A stretch of DNA of 64,000 nucleotides from Sarcomyxa edulis (Eukaryota; Basidiomycota; Agaricomycetes; Agaricales; Mycenaceae). Location of the stretch: positions 1,488,001-1,552,000 of the forward strand of contig QUOL01000008.1 of assembly GCA_009761415.1 (NCBI GenBank), given 5' to 3'. Both the position numbers and the translations under genes were made by a program. Under the pieces are notes generated by a model. It saw only the letters and a list, made by a program, of their open reading frames with translations, was not told the origin of the DNA and searched no databases. Each line of letters opens with the position of its first letter. Position 1 is the stretch's first letter. Below are positions 12,816 to 23,613 of the stretch, piece after piece.

Positions 12816-14527
12816 TCAGAAGCCGTGTCCAGCCATGATCTCGTCGAACGCCAACATGCCGCTGAGGCTTTGGTTTTCCACAGGATACTGAATGTCCTCT
12901 AGAGGTGCGAAATCCTGGCAGTATTCCTGGCCGTACCCTCCCATCTCCGACACTTCGACCCCAGATGAACACCCGGTCAAAGAATCTACGCCCATGCCCG
13001 TGACGTCGCCGAAATCGAATTTCGGCATGCCCAGTTCGATAGGAGGAATAGCGCTGAGATCGAAGTCGTCGCTGAAGAGGTCGTTCGTGGATTCCCAAGG
13101 ACGATACGCGTACTTTTTGCGATCTTCTTCGTCACGTTCGGCTTGCGTTTTGGGATCTGCGGAGCATTCAGCATGGTATCGTTGATACATCTCGCCGCCA
13201 GAGCTGAGTTCAGCGAACGATTGCGCAAGTGTGTGTGCGGTAGGTGTGAAAGGGCCGGAATTGGGAGATGAAGGGCCAGACGAGCCTGATCCGACGGACG
13301 ACGAAGGTGAGAAAATCTGATGAGCTGGGAGGAGCATTGACTGATCGTATGTTATCAAAGGATTCAAGGAGGGTGCATTGCTGTTTTCCATGTAAGTCTG
13401 TCCTGGCATGTCGAACATGTTTTGGAAGTACTCAGGCGGCTGAACAGGTTATTCGTCCAGTTAACATGGGATTCAAGTAATTATATTTATCACTCACCAT
13501 GAATGTCGATTCGTATGGGCCGACCTGTCCAAAGGACGAAGGCATGCTTTCGGTGGGAAGATAGTCGAAATTTGTCATGGTCTCGGCGGGATGACCTGTA
13601 TGGCACGCTCTACGGCTGATCATGGGGAGCAGAGATGGGGAAGTAGGGCAGGAAGGCGTCAAGTAGACGCTTGGGAGCTGGATGGATTGATATGGAGGGG
13701 GTGTGGGAGCTGAGGCCGATCGACCGTGGTGACGAGAACCGACACCAGGAATAACAAAGGAAATTTCGGTTTCGGTGTCATGATCAAACTCACCACGAAC
13801 AACCTTCGCCTTCCTGCTCTTCGATCTCCCCTCCTTATCCTTAGACCGCTGAGGTCGATATACGTAATTGGGATACATCTGCTCATGCTCCTTCTTCTTC
13901 TCCTTCGCCAACTGCTCCCAATAATGTCTTTCCTCCGCCGACAAACCCTTCCACTGCTGGCTGATCGTTTTAGAAAGATCGGCCTGTCGTTGTTTCTTGG
14001 TAGGGCTGGCCGCGACACCGTCAACAGAAGACGCGGCGTCCTCTTGTGCTTGTTGTCGGTCCTCGCAGCACTTTCGTCGGAAGAGTATGAATGCGTTCTC
14101 CGGCCTCTTGATGTAGTCCTCGTCGCCTTTTTTCGGCCTGCGCTCGACGTCACTGCTACATGAAGATTTTCGGCGTTTATGTTGTGTGGATGGTGATGGT
14201 GATACAGAAGTGAAAGATGACGTAGGCGAAAGCGACCGGATCTGAGTGGGTGGTGTATTACAAGCGAGTGGACGGAGATCGGACTCGAAAGGCGAATTTG
14301 ATGGCGTTGAGTAAGGACTGTCATTCAGGTTGTGGGAGCTAGGGAATGTGAAGGCGCGAGGTGTTGGGGATATGATGGCGAGTGTTGGGGGTGGTTGGGG
14401 AGCGTCCGTCGTCACATCGAGTGCTAGCGAACAGGTGAGTATATCGTTAGTTTGATTGTATTGATCTTCCAATAGCAGGAGTGAACTCACAACGAGGGTG
14501 GGTATCGCGTGTTCGGAAAGCGGGCAT
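12816..14527 (-). CDS. HMG-box transcription factor (Ste11/Prf1-like class)
   Basis: Exons 14491-14527, 13498-14423 and 12816-13439 give about 528 residues. The HMG box spans roughly residues 116-206. It opens DYIKRPENAFILFRRKC and, after a short Ala/Ser insertion, continues TISQQWKGLSAEERHYWEQL and PNYVYRPQR. The 'IKRPENAFILFR' start is that of MATA_HMG/Ste11-type sequence-specific factors, which in basidiomycetes control mating, dikaryon or fruiting genes. The flanks are disordered and Ser/Pro-rich. An acidic C-terminus (DLFSDDFDLSAIPPIELGM) could be an activation region. An upstream in-frame ATG at 14854 would add about 109 Cys/Pro-rich residues; I prefer 14527 because that extension looks like leader sequence. 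The target genes cannot be inferred. Confidence 0.85.
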
Positions 14528-16487
14528 GATTGTTCTGGTCGGTATTGACGTTGGACAATGGAGGCTTGAAGGTGAGTGAGCAAACTCGTTGATTCGTGAA
14601 GCGGACGGAGGGGATAATGGGGGGAGGTGATTAATGGGGAGGTCCTGCGCGCAAAGGGGGGGAGGAAAGAAGAATAAGGTGTCGCAGGGTACGAGACGAC
14701 TATTGGTTTTCTTTGTCTCGTGAGGGCGCACGATCGGGAGAGAACAATTGCACGAGCAGGGCACACAAAAAGCGAAACAATACGGGCAAAGAGTTTTATA
14801 GCAGGTTGCTGAGATCTGAGAAAGGTTCCGCCGAAGAGCACACGAGCTCTCCATTTCGTAAGGTCCCAGTCGGATTCGCTTTCATTGTCTCAACCAAATC
14901 TGGAATCTAGGAGGGTGCGGTCCCCAATCAGGTATGGACGAGATCTCCCCAGAGTCTTCATTCCTGGACCAAACACATCGTAAATACTCACGAATTCTTT
15001 TGCTATTGTCTTTCGTCGACATGGGTGGCCATATTACTGGGTCCCCGGACTCATGGTGCCGGAATCTACCCTCGATTCATCTTATTGTTGCCGTTGGCCA
15101 CTCGTCTCTGCTTATCTATACATCTAATCGACGCTCCATTTGACCTGTGGCCCCACGTAAGATCGTCCCTTCTGGAACGCTGGGAATTCCTTATCCATCT
15201 CCCGCGGGACGGTAAATAAAGAAGTCAGAGAGAGAGAAGTCGTCACTAGTTTCCGCCGATGTAATCTAAACATGACTCTGACTCACTTCATGCGACCTTC
15301 CACATTGTCTAGCCAATTTCCGCTGGTCGGAGCTCACTGTATACAGCTATAGGATGGTCTATCCGACTCTGAGACGTTCTATGCTCCACTTACCAGTTCA
15401 TATCTCTTGTCTACGTGTAAAATGTTTTCCAAATGACATTCTCGAGGTCTTTTTCACGTCCCATGATAAAAATATCGCCACGCGTATATCTACGCGATCG
15501 AGATCTGGCGTAGTGCCTTTGAACCTACCTAATTCGGAAGGTGTGACCCGGCCGTTTGTCTCTCCCATTCTGCCGCATCTTGCCCCCACAGACAAAGCTT
15601 AACATCGATAGCAACCTTCGTATAGTGGCTGTGTTGTCTCTCGATCGTTGTTTCTCGAGCAACATCGACTCGCGATCCACTTCCGTCAATTAACGCGTAC
15701 TACGCGATACGCTACTGAATTTTTTTTTGCCCAGAGCCCTATCAACGTCATCAAGTCATTCGTCCTATGATCCTGATAAACCTGTGCAATAACGTTAATA
15801 TTTTCTAGCGGTGCGGAATTTCCGAGGCATTTATGGTCCGTTTGTAACTGTCGAGCTCGCCGTTCGGTATCTCGGTCCCCCCACTCAAGATCTTTGTCCC
15901 GTGATCTTGTTCAACAAGCGAGGTAAGACATTTCCCAATATAAGGAATTTCCACAGCGCCGAGGCATCCAAGGGGTAATCTATACGTGGGAAGTACTGTA
16001 TAGCAGCACACTGAGCCGTAAAAGACTGGGTCTTCGAATCTGAAACTTTCTTTACTAAATAGATGTCTGACTCGACCCTCATTGCATTGCGGGTCTACAA
16101 GCAAAGCAGAACTAATAAAATAGCTAACCAAGAAACGTATCTCGAGGATAGGCTTCGATGTCGGGCATGAGATACGGATGCAATGTGCAATGTATCAAAA
16201 ATCTTACCGAGCCCGAAGTTAGGGTTAGGGTTTCAAGCATTGTGAACCTGAAAAAGGAATAACTCGTCAACTTGATGCTCTCACTGAAACCGACAGAGGA
16301 AGGCAGGAAAGGATACCGTCCTCTCTCCTTGCTCCAGGCCGGTCAATAAACCTGAATCTTATCTGAATGATGGAGATTCGATCAACGGTCAAACCGCGAA
16401 AGTTTATAAGTAACCCGCGGCTGCGCCATCGTTAACACGCGTTCCACGGTTAGTCGAGTCATATACCCTTCGTGAGAGGGAAGTATA
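14528..16487. other. upstream region of HMG-box gene
   Basis: About 2 kb. The first 330 bases probably carry the HMG gene's leader, with an in-frame upstream ATG at 14854. The rest shows no coding pattern I can defend. A short telomere-like run, TTAGGGTTAGGG, lies at 16219-16230. Confidence 0.4.
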
Positions 16488-17730
16488 TCATGCATGAGGT
16501 GGAACTCTCGCCTCCCTTCTCCTTCCTAGATTCCTATGAGACAGGCTCGAAACATCAGAATGCCGTTGAGGACCAGGGTGAATCCGCAAGATATAGAAGA
16601 AATGATAGATAGTATCCACCGTTGAAAGGATGATCGAAAGGACAATGGGCAAAGACGTGATCGCAATAAATGGGTTGGGGCCCGTGATTAAGTCCCATAT
16701 ACTACGAAAGTAGAGGACAATGTGAAAGGACAGTAAACGGGACTGCCTTGAGAGCGATCAGAAGATAGTGGTGCTATACAGAAACAAGAAGGTAAATTAG
16801 TTTCGATCAGTATGTGAGAGACGAGACTACCACCGGGAATCCGAACAAGAAGGGCTGAGTAGATGTCCCGATATCTGCAGTAAATCCAAGCGAGGAGTTA
16901 CTTACAAAGAGCAGAGAATATTGCCGTTGATGATCGCTCACGGTGGTAGTGAAACCACAGTCAAGATATGGAGGACAATGGTCAGGACGGTTGTATGAAC
17001 ATACAATGCATGGGATGATGTTGACGACTACTAGGTCTATGAGACAACTCCAAGGGTTGATATGATCGATTCGGGACTACTCCTACCATACTAGAGAAAG
17101 TAAAGATAGCATCGGTACAACTGGCCCAATGTGCATGTGCAGCTATCGAGTCATAGATCGCTGAAAGTTCGTGAACGTATGTGGGGATGCGGCGTGAGCG
17201 CGTGAACAGTGTCAACACATCTGTGGGGATCGTGGGGCTCAGCGGGTTTAACGAAGTACTATCTCGGATGGAACAGAGATGTGTTCAATCACGAGAAACG
17301 CGTGCATTCCAGGGTGCGTGCACTCATCATGACAGCGATATCAAACACCCAGACACGATGTCTCGCGATCGTTGCTATCACTGATAGATTCATGGGCCCA
17401 CATATAGGACACAATGGACAACCCAATGGTGCATTCAACATGTATAGATAGAAGAGAATGCTCACGGTGGAGGGTTTCAGATTGCACTTTATTTTTGCGT
17501 ATAGCATGAGATTGGGATCATCTCGCGGTGATAGGGAAATGTGAGGTGTGGAACGGCCGCCAGGATCTAGAAAAGGGGAATGAAGCGAGTCAGACAACGT
17601 CGTTGCTGTCATTAGGTATATAGAGTTGATCTGATACGAGCGACAGGACAATGCGCAGAATGACAGAGGAATAGGACGATCGGGACCAGAGAATGAGATA
17701 GAACTCAAGGGAATCAACAGCGTTGCGCCA
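16488..17730 (-). pseudogene. possible multi-exon membrane protein gene or remnant
   Basis: Several hydrophobic open segments lie on the minus strand between plausible splice sites. The first is near 17730 (MWRNAVDSLEFYLILW, then SVILRIVLSLVSDQL). Others are near 17440 (VECTIGLSIVSYMWAHES), near 17040 (IDLVVVNIIPCIVCSY) and 16488-16709 (IWDLITGPNPFIAITSLPIV, then STVDTIYHFFYIL, ending at a stop at 16488). Their hydrophobicity and order suggest a polytopic membrane protein, but I could not join them in one consistent frame. The gene may be broken or contain introns I missed. No family is recognised. Confidence 0.25.
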
Positions 17731-18653
17731 CATTTTGTTTTGAAAGTAAGGTGATTATTGTCATGTTACACATTCGAGAGATAAAGATCCACGTTTATAA
17801 CGTCGAGGCGAGTCACCGACATAGCAACTGAAAGAGAGAAAATGTCAAACAGACAGGCGTACGCGTCCAGGAAGGACGGCAAAATTTTATCACCGTGCAC
17901 TTTTCGGGAGACCCCAGGAGTGTATGCCCTGATCTCTCACTTTTCCAGGGGGCGCACATAGCCAGCCGCAAAGAGGAAGAAAGCACGTGTGACGGAAGCG
18001 TGCTCGTTGCAAGGCCGTATATGCAATACATGCGTAAGTCCGCGTTCATTTGAGCGTTTCAATCGAGAATCACAGGGAACGAGTATGGGAAGAGAGAGAA
18101 AAGCCCGAGAATTCTGGAGCAACACTTGACTCACCGCTATCGTAATCACTCGCCTGAAAGATACTGGCGATATGTCAACAGATGTCATATTGCATTGCCA
18201 TGTCCTGCATTGAGCCATGATTATTCAAAGCAAAAAAAACGAGTATGGTCTAATGGCCTACCACGTCATTTTGCAACTGCCAGTGAAGCGGCAATGAGGC
18301 TTCTGCGCATCGAGGTGAGCATGTTTATGCTCTTGAAGGTATCCTGGGAGTAACATAATGATATCAGCTACGAGTTCCCAAGAATTACGCCTGAAAGCTC
18401 GAGCTTGTAGGATCTTTCCAGCGATCATCGATCATGTTGTGGACGTTCGTCTCAAGGAGTGGCGAGCGGGTGGCTGTGCAGTTTAGGCTTGTCTTCCTCC
18501 TTTCTACTTGCTTTCTTCCTTCTCGCTCAAACTGTTGCGATTACTATTATCGAGGGCCTCCCCAAGACTGATTTAGTACGTACTTTCGGTTAGATGTCCT
18601 CGAAAGTCGAGAAACTGATGCGTTAGTCTCGAAGTTTCCAACTCGTTTCCGTC
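17731..18653. other. intergenic, before the DNA glycosylase
   Basis: About 920 bases with only short overlapping frames and no motif. It presumably contains the glycosylase promoter. Confidence 0.4.
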
Positions 18654-19610
18654 ATGTCACCTCGAGCCGACTTGAAAAGGTCACGCTCAATGTCAAATTC
18701 CCTCATGGACAGCCCAATCTATGTGTCAAAGTTATTACTACCAGAAGAAGACGCTGAGTTGGGGATGAAGAAGGCCATCATTCCTGAGTCCCCCACGCAT
18801 AAATCTAAGAAACTTAAGCTTCTCGACTCCTATATCACCGATTCGCCATTCCCAAACTTCCTACATCCTACTCCCCAGGAAGCGAAAGAGGTGCACGATA
18901 TTCTGTCCAACCAGCTTCACCCAAACCATCCTATCCGCATTCGAAAAGTTCCAACTGCCTCGACATCTAATAACTCTGCAACGACATGTGGCAGTGTACC
19001 GAATGTTGTTGAGTCACTCATAGGGACTATTCTCTCACAAAATACCTCCTCACGGAACTCGTCTGCCGCTAAGAAAAGTCTCGACACTGCCTTCGGAAGG
19101 AACGCCTTCGACGCTATCGCGGATGCGCCGAGAGAAGCCGTTGTAGAGGCCATCAGATGTGGAGGGCTTGCGAACAGGAAAGCCGCCACGATACAGAATG
19201 TCCTAAGGTCCGTCAAGGAGAAACACGGGGCTTTCTCATTACAGCATCTCGCCGATTTTAACATCGAAGATGCCATGAAGGAGCTCGTTTCGTACGACGG
19301 TGTCGGACCGAAGACTGCTTCGTGCGTGTTGATGTTTTGTCTGGGCAAGGAATCGTTTGCAGTGGATACACATATATATCGCTTGAGCAAGTTATTGGGA
19401 TGGGTCCCTGGAAATGGTAAGGTCGACAGGGTCCTTGCTCAAGCCCATCTCGATCTACGGCTTCCGGGCGAGTTGAAGTATGGGTTGCATGTCTTGATGA
19501 TCCAACACGGAAAAATATGTAAAGGGTGTAAAGGGACGGGCAAGGATGGCGCATGCGTTCTGAAGACGTATCTGAAGGAGAAAGGTGGAACTACCCATAT
19601 CGCTGGCTAG
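18654..19610 (+). CDS. HhH-GPD DNA glycosylase (endonuclease III-like)
   Basis: A single exon of 318 residues. Residues 1-100 are a basic, probably disordered leader (KHKSKKLKLLD-like patches) that could serve nuclear import. The HhH-GPD fold follows: VVESLIGTILSQNTSSRN matches the 'ILS.QT' helix. The helix-hairpin-helix reads VSYDGVGPKTASCVL with the catalytic lysine at about 220. The GPD loop reads FAVDTHIYRLSKLLGW with the conserved Asp at about 238. Lys plus Asp predicts a bifunctional glycosylase/AP lyase for oxidised pyrimidines in base-excision repair. The usual C-terminal 4Fe-4S site (C-x6-C-x2-C-x5-C) is not complete: only C-x2-C-x8-C (residues 289, 292, 301) is visible. Confidence 0.9.
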   Translation: MSPRADLKRSRSMSNSLMDSPIYVSKLLLPEEDAELGMKKAIIPESPTHKSKKLKLLDSYITDSPFPNFLHPTPQEAKEVHDILSNQLHPNHPIRIRKVPTASTSNNSATTCGSVPNVVESLIGTILSQNTSSRNSSAAKKSLDTAFGRNAFDAIADAPREAVVEAIRCGGLANRKAATIQNVLRSVKEKHGAFSLQHLADFNIEDAMKELVSYDGVGPKTASCVLMFCLGKESFAVDTHIYRLSKLLGWVPGNGKVDRVLAQAHLDLRLPGELKYGLHVLMIQHGKICKGCKGTGKDGACVLKTYLKEKGGTTHIAG

Positions 19611-21789
19611 TATTGCACTTGCATTCAGATCCGTATCTTCGGTGCTTTTTACCTGTCTCTTTAGGTTATTTGGCGGTGGGCTCGAGACCACACAAAGATC
19701 GGAAGCTGTTATTCGCTTTGTCTCCCGAAGTTGCACTTATTTTTTCCTCGAGTTTGTCTCCGTATCTATCACCTCAATGAACTTACTATCGATTCTCCAT
19801 CAGTTTACTGAGGTTATCAGTGGCCATGCAGATCTACCTATCCATAACCCTCCAGACGACTCGGGCTCAAGCCCGAGAAGGCCTTCCATATAGAAACGCT
19901 AGCTATAGCGCCACCATCGATGTTGATGTTGATAGCCATTCTCTTGTCATCCGAGTCCATCGCGACACGTGTAATGGTGCCCAGAAGCATAAAAAATGTA
20001 CGACGGAGACAAGGTATGAGGATTTGAAATTTGATAATGGATGTCTCAGCTTACCAATGCACGTCGATGTTGTTCATGACAGGCACTAACGGTCAGATCT
20101 AGCTGAGTCCGATGTTGTCTCGTCGTTTTGCATTTAGATCTGGCACCGTCGATACGAATTTCACACATCGATTGATGCGCCTCTTTTGTTCTTGCTCGCG
20201 TGGCAATTGTATGTCGCCGGGATGTCACTAAATGTCTCCAAACGTGCATGCACTGAAGGGCCTAACGTTCAATAACGACGCGTTCGCTTGGTGGCGCATT
20301 GGAACTAACTCTTCCTCTGTATAAATGCAATCGAATCCGAATCCTCGATTGACCGCAACTTCCTAGGCTCACAGTCCAACGTCTTAATGCTCACTCTCTT
20401 GAAGTACCGGCCGCGGACGATAGATACACATGCGCGTATCGTTCCAGGAATACGGTGGGCTCCCAGGCCTGTTACACAACGCTTCCTTCTGTCCGCTCCA
20501 CTACCGACGCCCACGGCACGGCTGGATTCCGACCCCCGACCAACGTCACACGTGTTTCGTCGTGCCAGTCCCCTTTTCTCTAGGCACTAGTTCATATCAT
20601 GGGAATGGCGCGCACTTAGGGCGAGGTTTCCCCTTCCCGACCTTTGGATGGTTTCATGTTTGCTCTGGGTGACTTGTGACCTTCATCCTCGAATTTTGTG
20701 GACGAAATAAATTTTTCATGGTAGGGTTCCGTTGTTTCTCTTCCTGCTTCCTTTGGAAATAATAATTGGGGGAATATTAGGCTCAGGCCACGACCATTCA
20801 TACTGTCTTTCAAAAGCACCCTCAAAATATACTTCGTCACGGAGACTTCTGAGCCGATTGCTGGTCTTATCCGCAAACCTCCTCATTCGTCCTTCTCGTT
20901 GAACTGCTAAATGAACTTGTTGTTTCTCTTCTGTTCTTTGGTCTTTAACCTTTCCTCGATAAATAGGATTCAAGCTGAACCTTACTTATCGCTCATCACT
21001 CAACTTAAATTCGAGTCAAGTACCAACTTAATTTTTGGTGCTGAGTCAAGATTGAAGAGAAGAGCCCAATGTGTACGTTCGCTTGTTTTGTCCGGTTTTG
21101 GGTGTTCTATCCGCTAACTATGCCTTTTTTGCGCGCTTAGGATCCACCAGTCCCAGGTTCGGATGCTATAGTATCGGAATGACGCACATGCGAATATTGA
21201 AAGTGCGTATAATTCTGGACATCCACACACTTGGCCAGCGGTGCTAGTCCTTGCTCAAGTTCGGAACTCTACTTTCTTGAACCCAAACGCTATCTCAAAA
21301 GACCGGACTCCGTCCTCCCCGACTATGTTCCCAAATCCGTGCATCCCTTTGTTCCTCCCAGATATCCTTTGATATTTCCTTTTTAGGGCAGCGAACCTCA
21401 AGTCCTGGGCTTCTCTTCCGTCCTTGCTTCTCTTCTCTCTGACTCCCTCGTCCTCGGGACCTTATAATTATTTTCTCGTGCGTCTGGAATGTATTTCCAT
21501 TCCTGTTCCAGCACCAGACTAGTTTCTAGCCATTCTGATAAGCTGCAGTGGACGGCTTAGGGATTCTCAGCCGTCTTTGGCAAACAAGTGCATACTCGGA
21601 CATATCCGATCATGTCGCCCCCAACCTCAGAGTCGGGAAGTTCGGAGTTGACTGCAAGTTGACTGCAGCAGGATTCTGTGGTCCTGTCGTAACATCGAAA
21701 GATTGAACGATCACAAGCTCAAATGTTCAAGTTCTATCTTCTAACTCCGGTATGTGACTCAGTCGCTATCATCAGAGCCCAACATTTTG

Positions 21790-21985
21790 GTGTGGCCACT
21801 GACAGCGACGCCTCTGGGTGATTTCGGTCGTCGCTCGTCGGAATTGGTCGGATAGATGGCTCCAAGATACCAGAGGCCATCCCAGTGCGTCGCTTGGAAT
21901 ATCGATTTGACTATCAGTGGCTCTCATCTCCAGGCGTCATAGTGTGGCCACCAACAGCGACGACCCTGGGATGAGTACGGTCATC
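21790..21985. repeat. imperfect direct repeat, period about 152 bases
   Basis: The block starting GTGTGGCCACTGACAGCGAC at 21790 recurs at 21942 as GTGTGGCCACCAACAGCGAC, followed in both by a related 'CTGGG....CGGTC.TC' stretch. About 42 bases are clearly similar in each copy. It lies in the gene-poor region and overlaps no supported gene. Confidence 0.6.
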
Positions 21986-23576
21986 TACCACTAAATCCGT
22001 TCAGAATTTACCAAGATCAAGGTGCTTGTCTGAGCCGTCATATTCACTTCATTGATACAAATCCAGGTCCGAAGTCACCCAAGATCTGCGACGTTTTTCC
22101 ATCGCCGAAGGGATATCAAACACACCGATGACCTGTCTATTCTCTCAATCCGCAGCCAAGATTCAGCTATCTCCGTCCGAGCTCGTGCTTTCGATTGATT
22201 CCGGACGATTCGCTCACAGAAGGATTATATTCACGCTCATTGCTTTCAAGGTTGGCCACGGGAATCATACCAGCTGTCTTTTGATCGTCTTGACCCGGCC
22301 GTCTTCTCCCTCCATCGGGTCGTCCTTTTTCGATATATTCACTTTCAAGTATGTACACACACTCCCTTTTCTCGACGGAGGGCCACGGATCTATCACAAC
22401 ACAAAATAGTATCGGCTCATATCACGGGCAATGATCGGAGACCATCTACATTCCTCATGTGATATCATACAGAGGTGCGATGATTTTTTGACGGCCTCGA
22501 GGCGTACTGTTCGCCCGCCTATCAGCCCGATACTGGAGTCATGTCATATGGGTAACATTAATCTGCTTATCCGTGGATCAATCAGTATTCAAACGGGCTC
22601 CAGTTATTAGGTCCTCGCGATCGGGAGTTTTGCCATATCGTGCATCCCGGCGTATCTGCTTCCATCTCATGCAATCTGTGCAATCATCTCTCATCCCCAC
22701 GTCCCCGGAGACATGATATCATACTTAGTGTCCAAGCGAGATCCGACTCACTTGTCGTGTTCAAGCCCCGAGAGGTCCGTAGAATCACAGAGTTTTAACC
22801 TTTTGATGCCACGACTTTGGCGGTTTAGACCCGCGTTCCGTTCATCTTGATATGTTTCTCTTGATTTTGTACCATCAAATGACCCGGTATCCTTGAATCC
22901 CCTTGATCCCCGACTATGTGACGTAGTCTCTAGGAGGGTTTTATGGGAGTCCTAACGTCCTAGATCCCTCTTACTCGACTACAGTCACGTGTGGAATATT
23001 CTAGAAGGTTCCCGTTTTCGCACCTCGCGTTCTGTCCTTCGTTCGTGTCCTCACATCCGGAGCAGCTATTGCAGCCTGATTCGGACTCCGTCCCACTCTT
23101 CATCCTCCGAGTTCAATTGTTTCTTTAAATCCAGGGTCCTGTCCCGCACTAACTACTACATACAACCCGTTTTCTAACCTGTCCTTGGTACTTTGTGGAC
23201 TACCACGTAAAACTCAGTTTCCTCAACGTTGGGCCTCTGTACCTGTTGACTATTCATAAGTATAAGAATGTTCCATGACTCATTGAGTTTGTAGTGCAGC
23301 CTGAGCAGTCGGGGACGGGCGCGCGCGCCGCTAACATAAAGTCAAATGAATAGTTAACGTCACTGCACTGCGTATGTTCCGTACGCTTGTCCGTACGCCT
23401 TGTCGGCTGCTGATTAGAATGTTTAGCCTGGACTTTGAGGTTACGGTCCGAAGTCCGCACTTTAGGGCCGGCGCGTCTGTCTGGGGCACTTTCCTCCTCT
23501 CAGTTCGAAAATTGTTTTTCGCCCAATTTCCTCCTACTTTCCACTCCATATCATCAGCAACTCGCATTTGCGCGTC

Positions 23577-23613
23577 ACCGAGATACATAACGATCATCGT
23601 TATGTATCTTGGT
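23577..23613. repeat. near-perfect 37-base palindrome
   Basis: Arms of 18 bases (ACCGAGATACATAACGAT and ATCGTTATGTATCTTGGT) flank a single C, with one mismatch. The inner 13-base arms are perfect. Such a sequence could form a cruciform or hairpin, or be a dimeric protein binding site; nothing nearby says which. Confidence 0.75.

Noticed and set aside
13659..14324. Arg-rich 221-codon minus-strand frame
   Set aside because: Shadow of the HMG-box exon in another frame.
16219..16230. Interstitial telomere-like TTAGGG repeat
   Set aside because: Only two units. This is expected by chance and is not evidence of a chromosome end or fusion.
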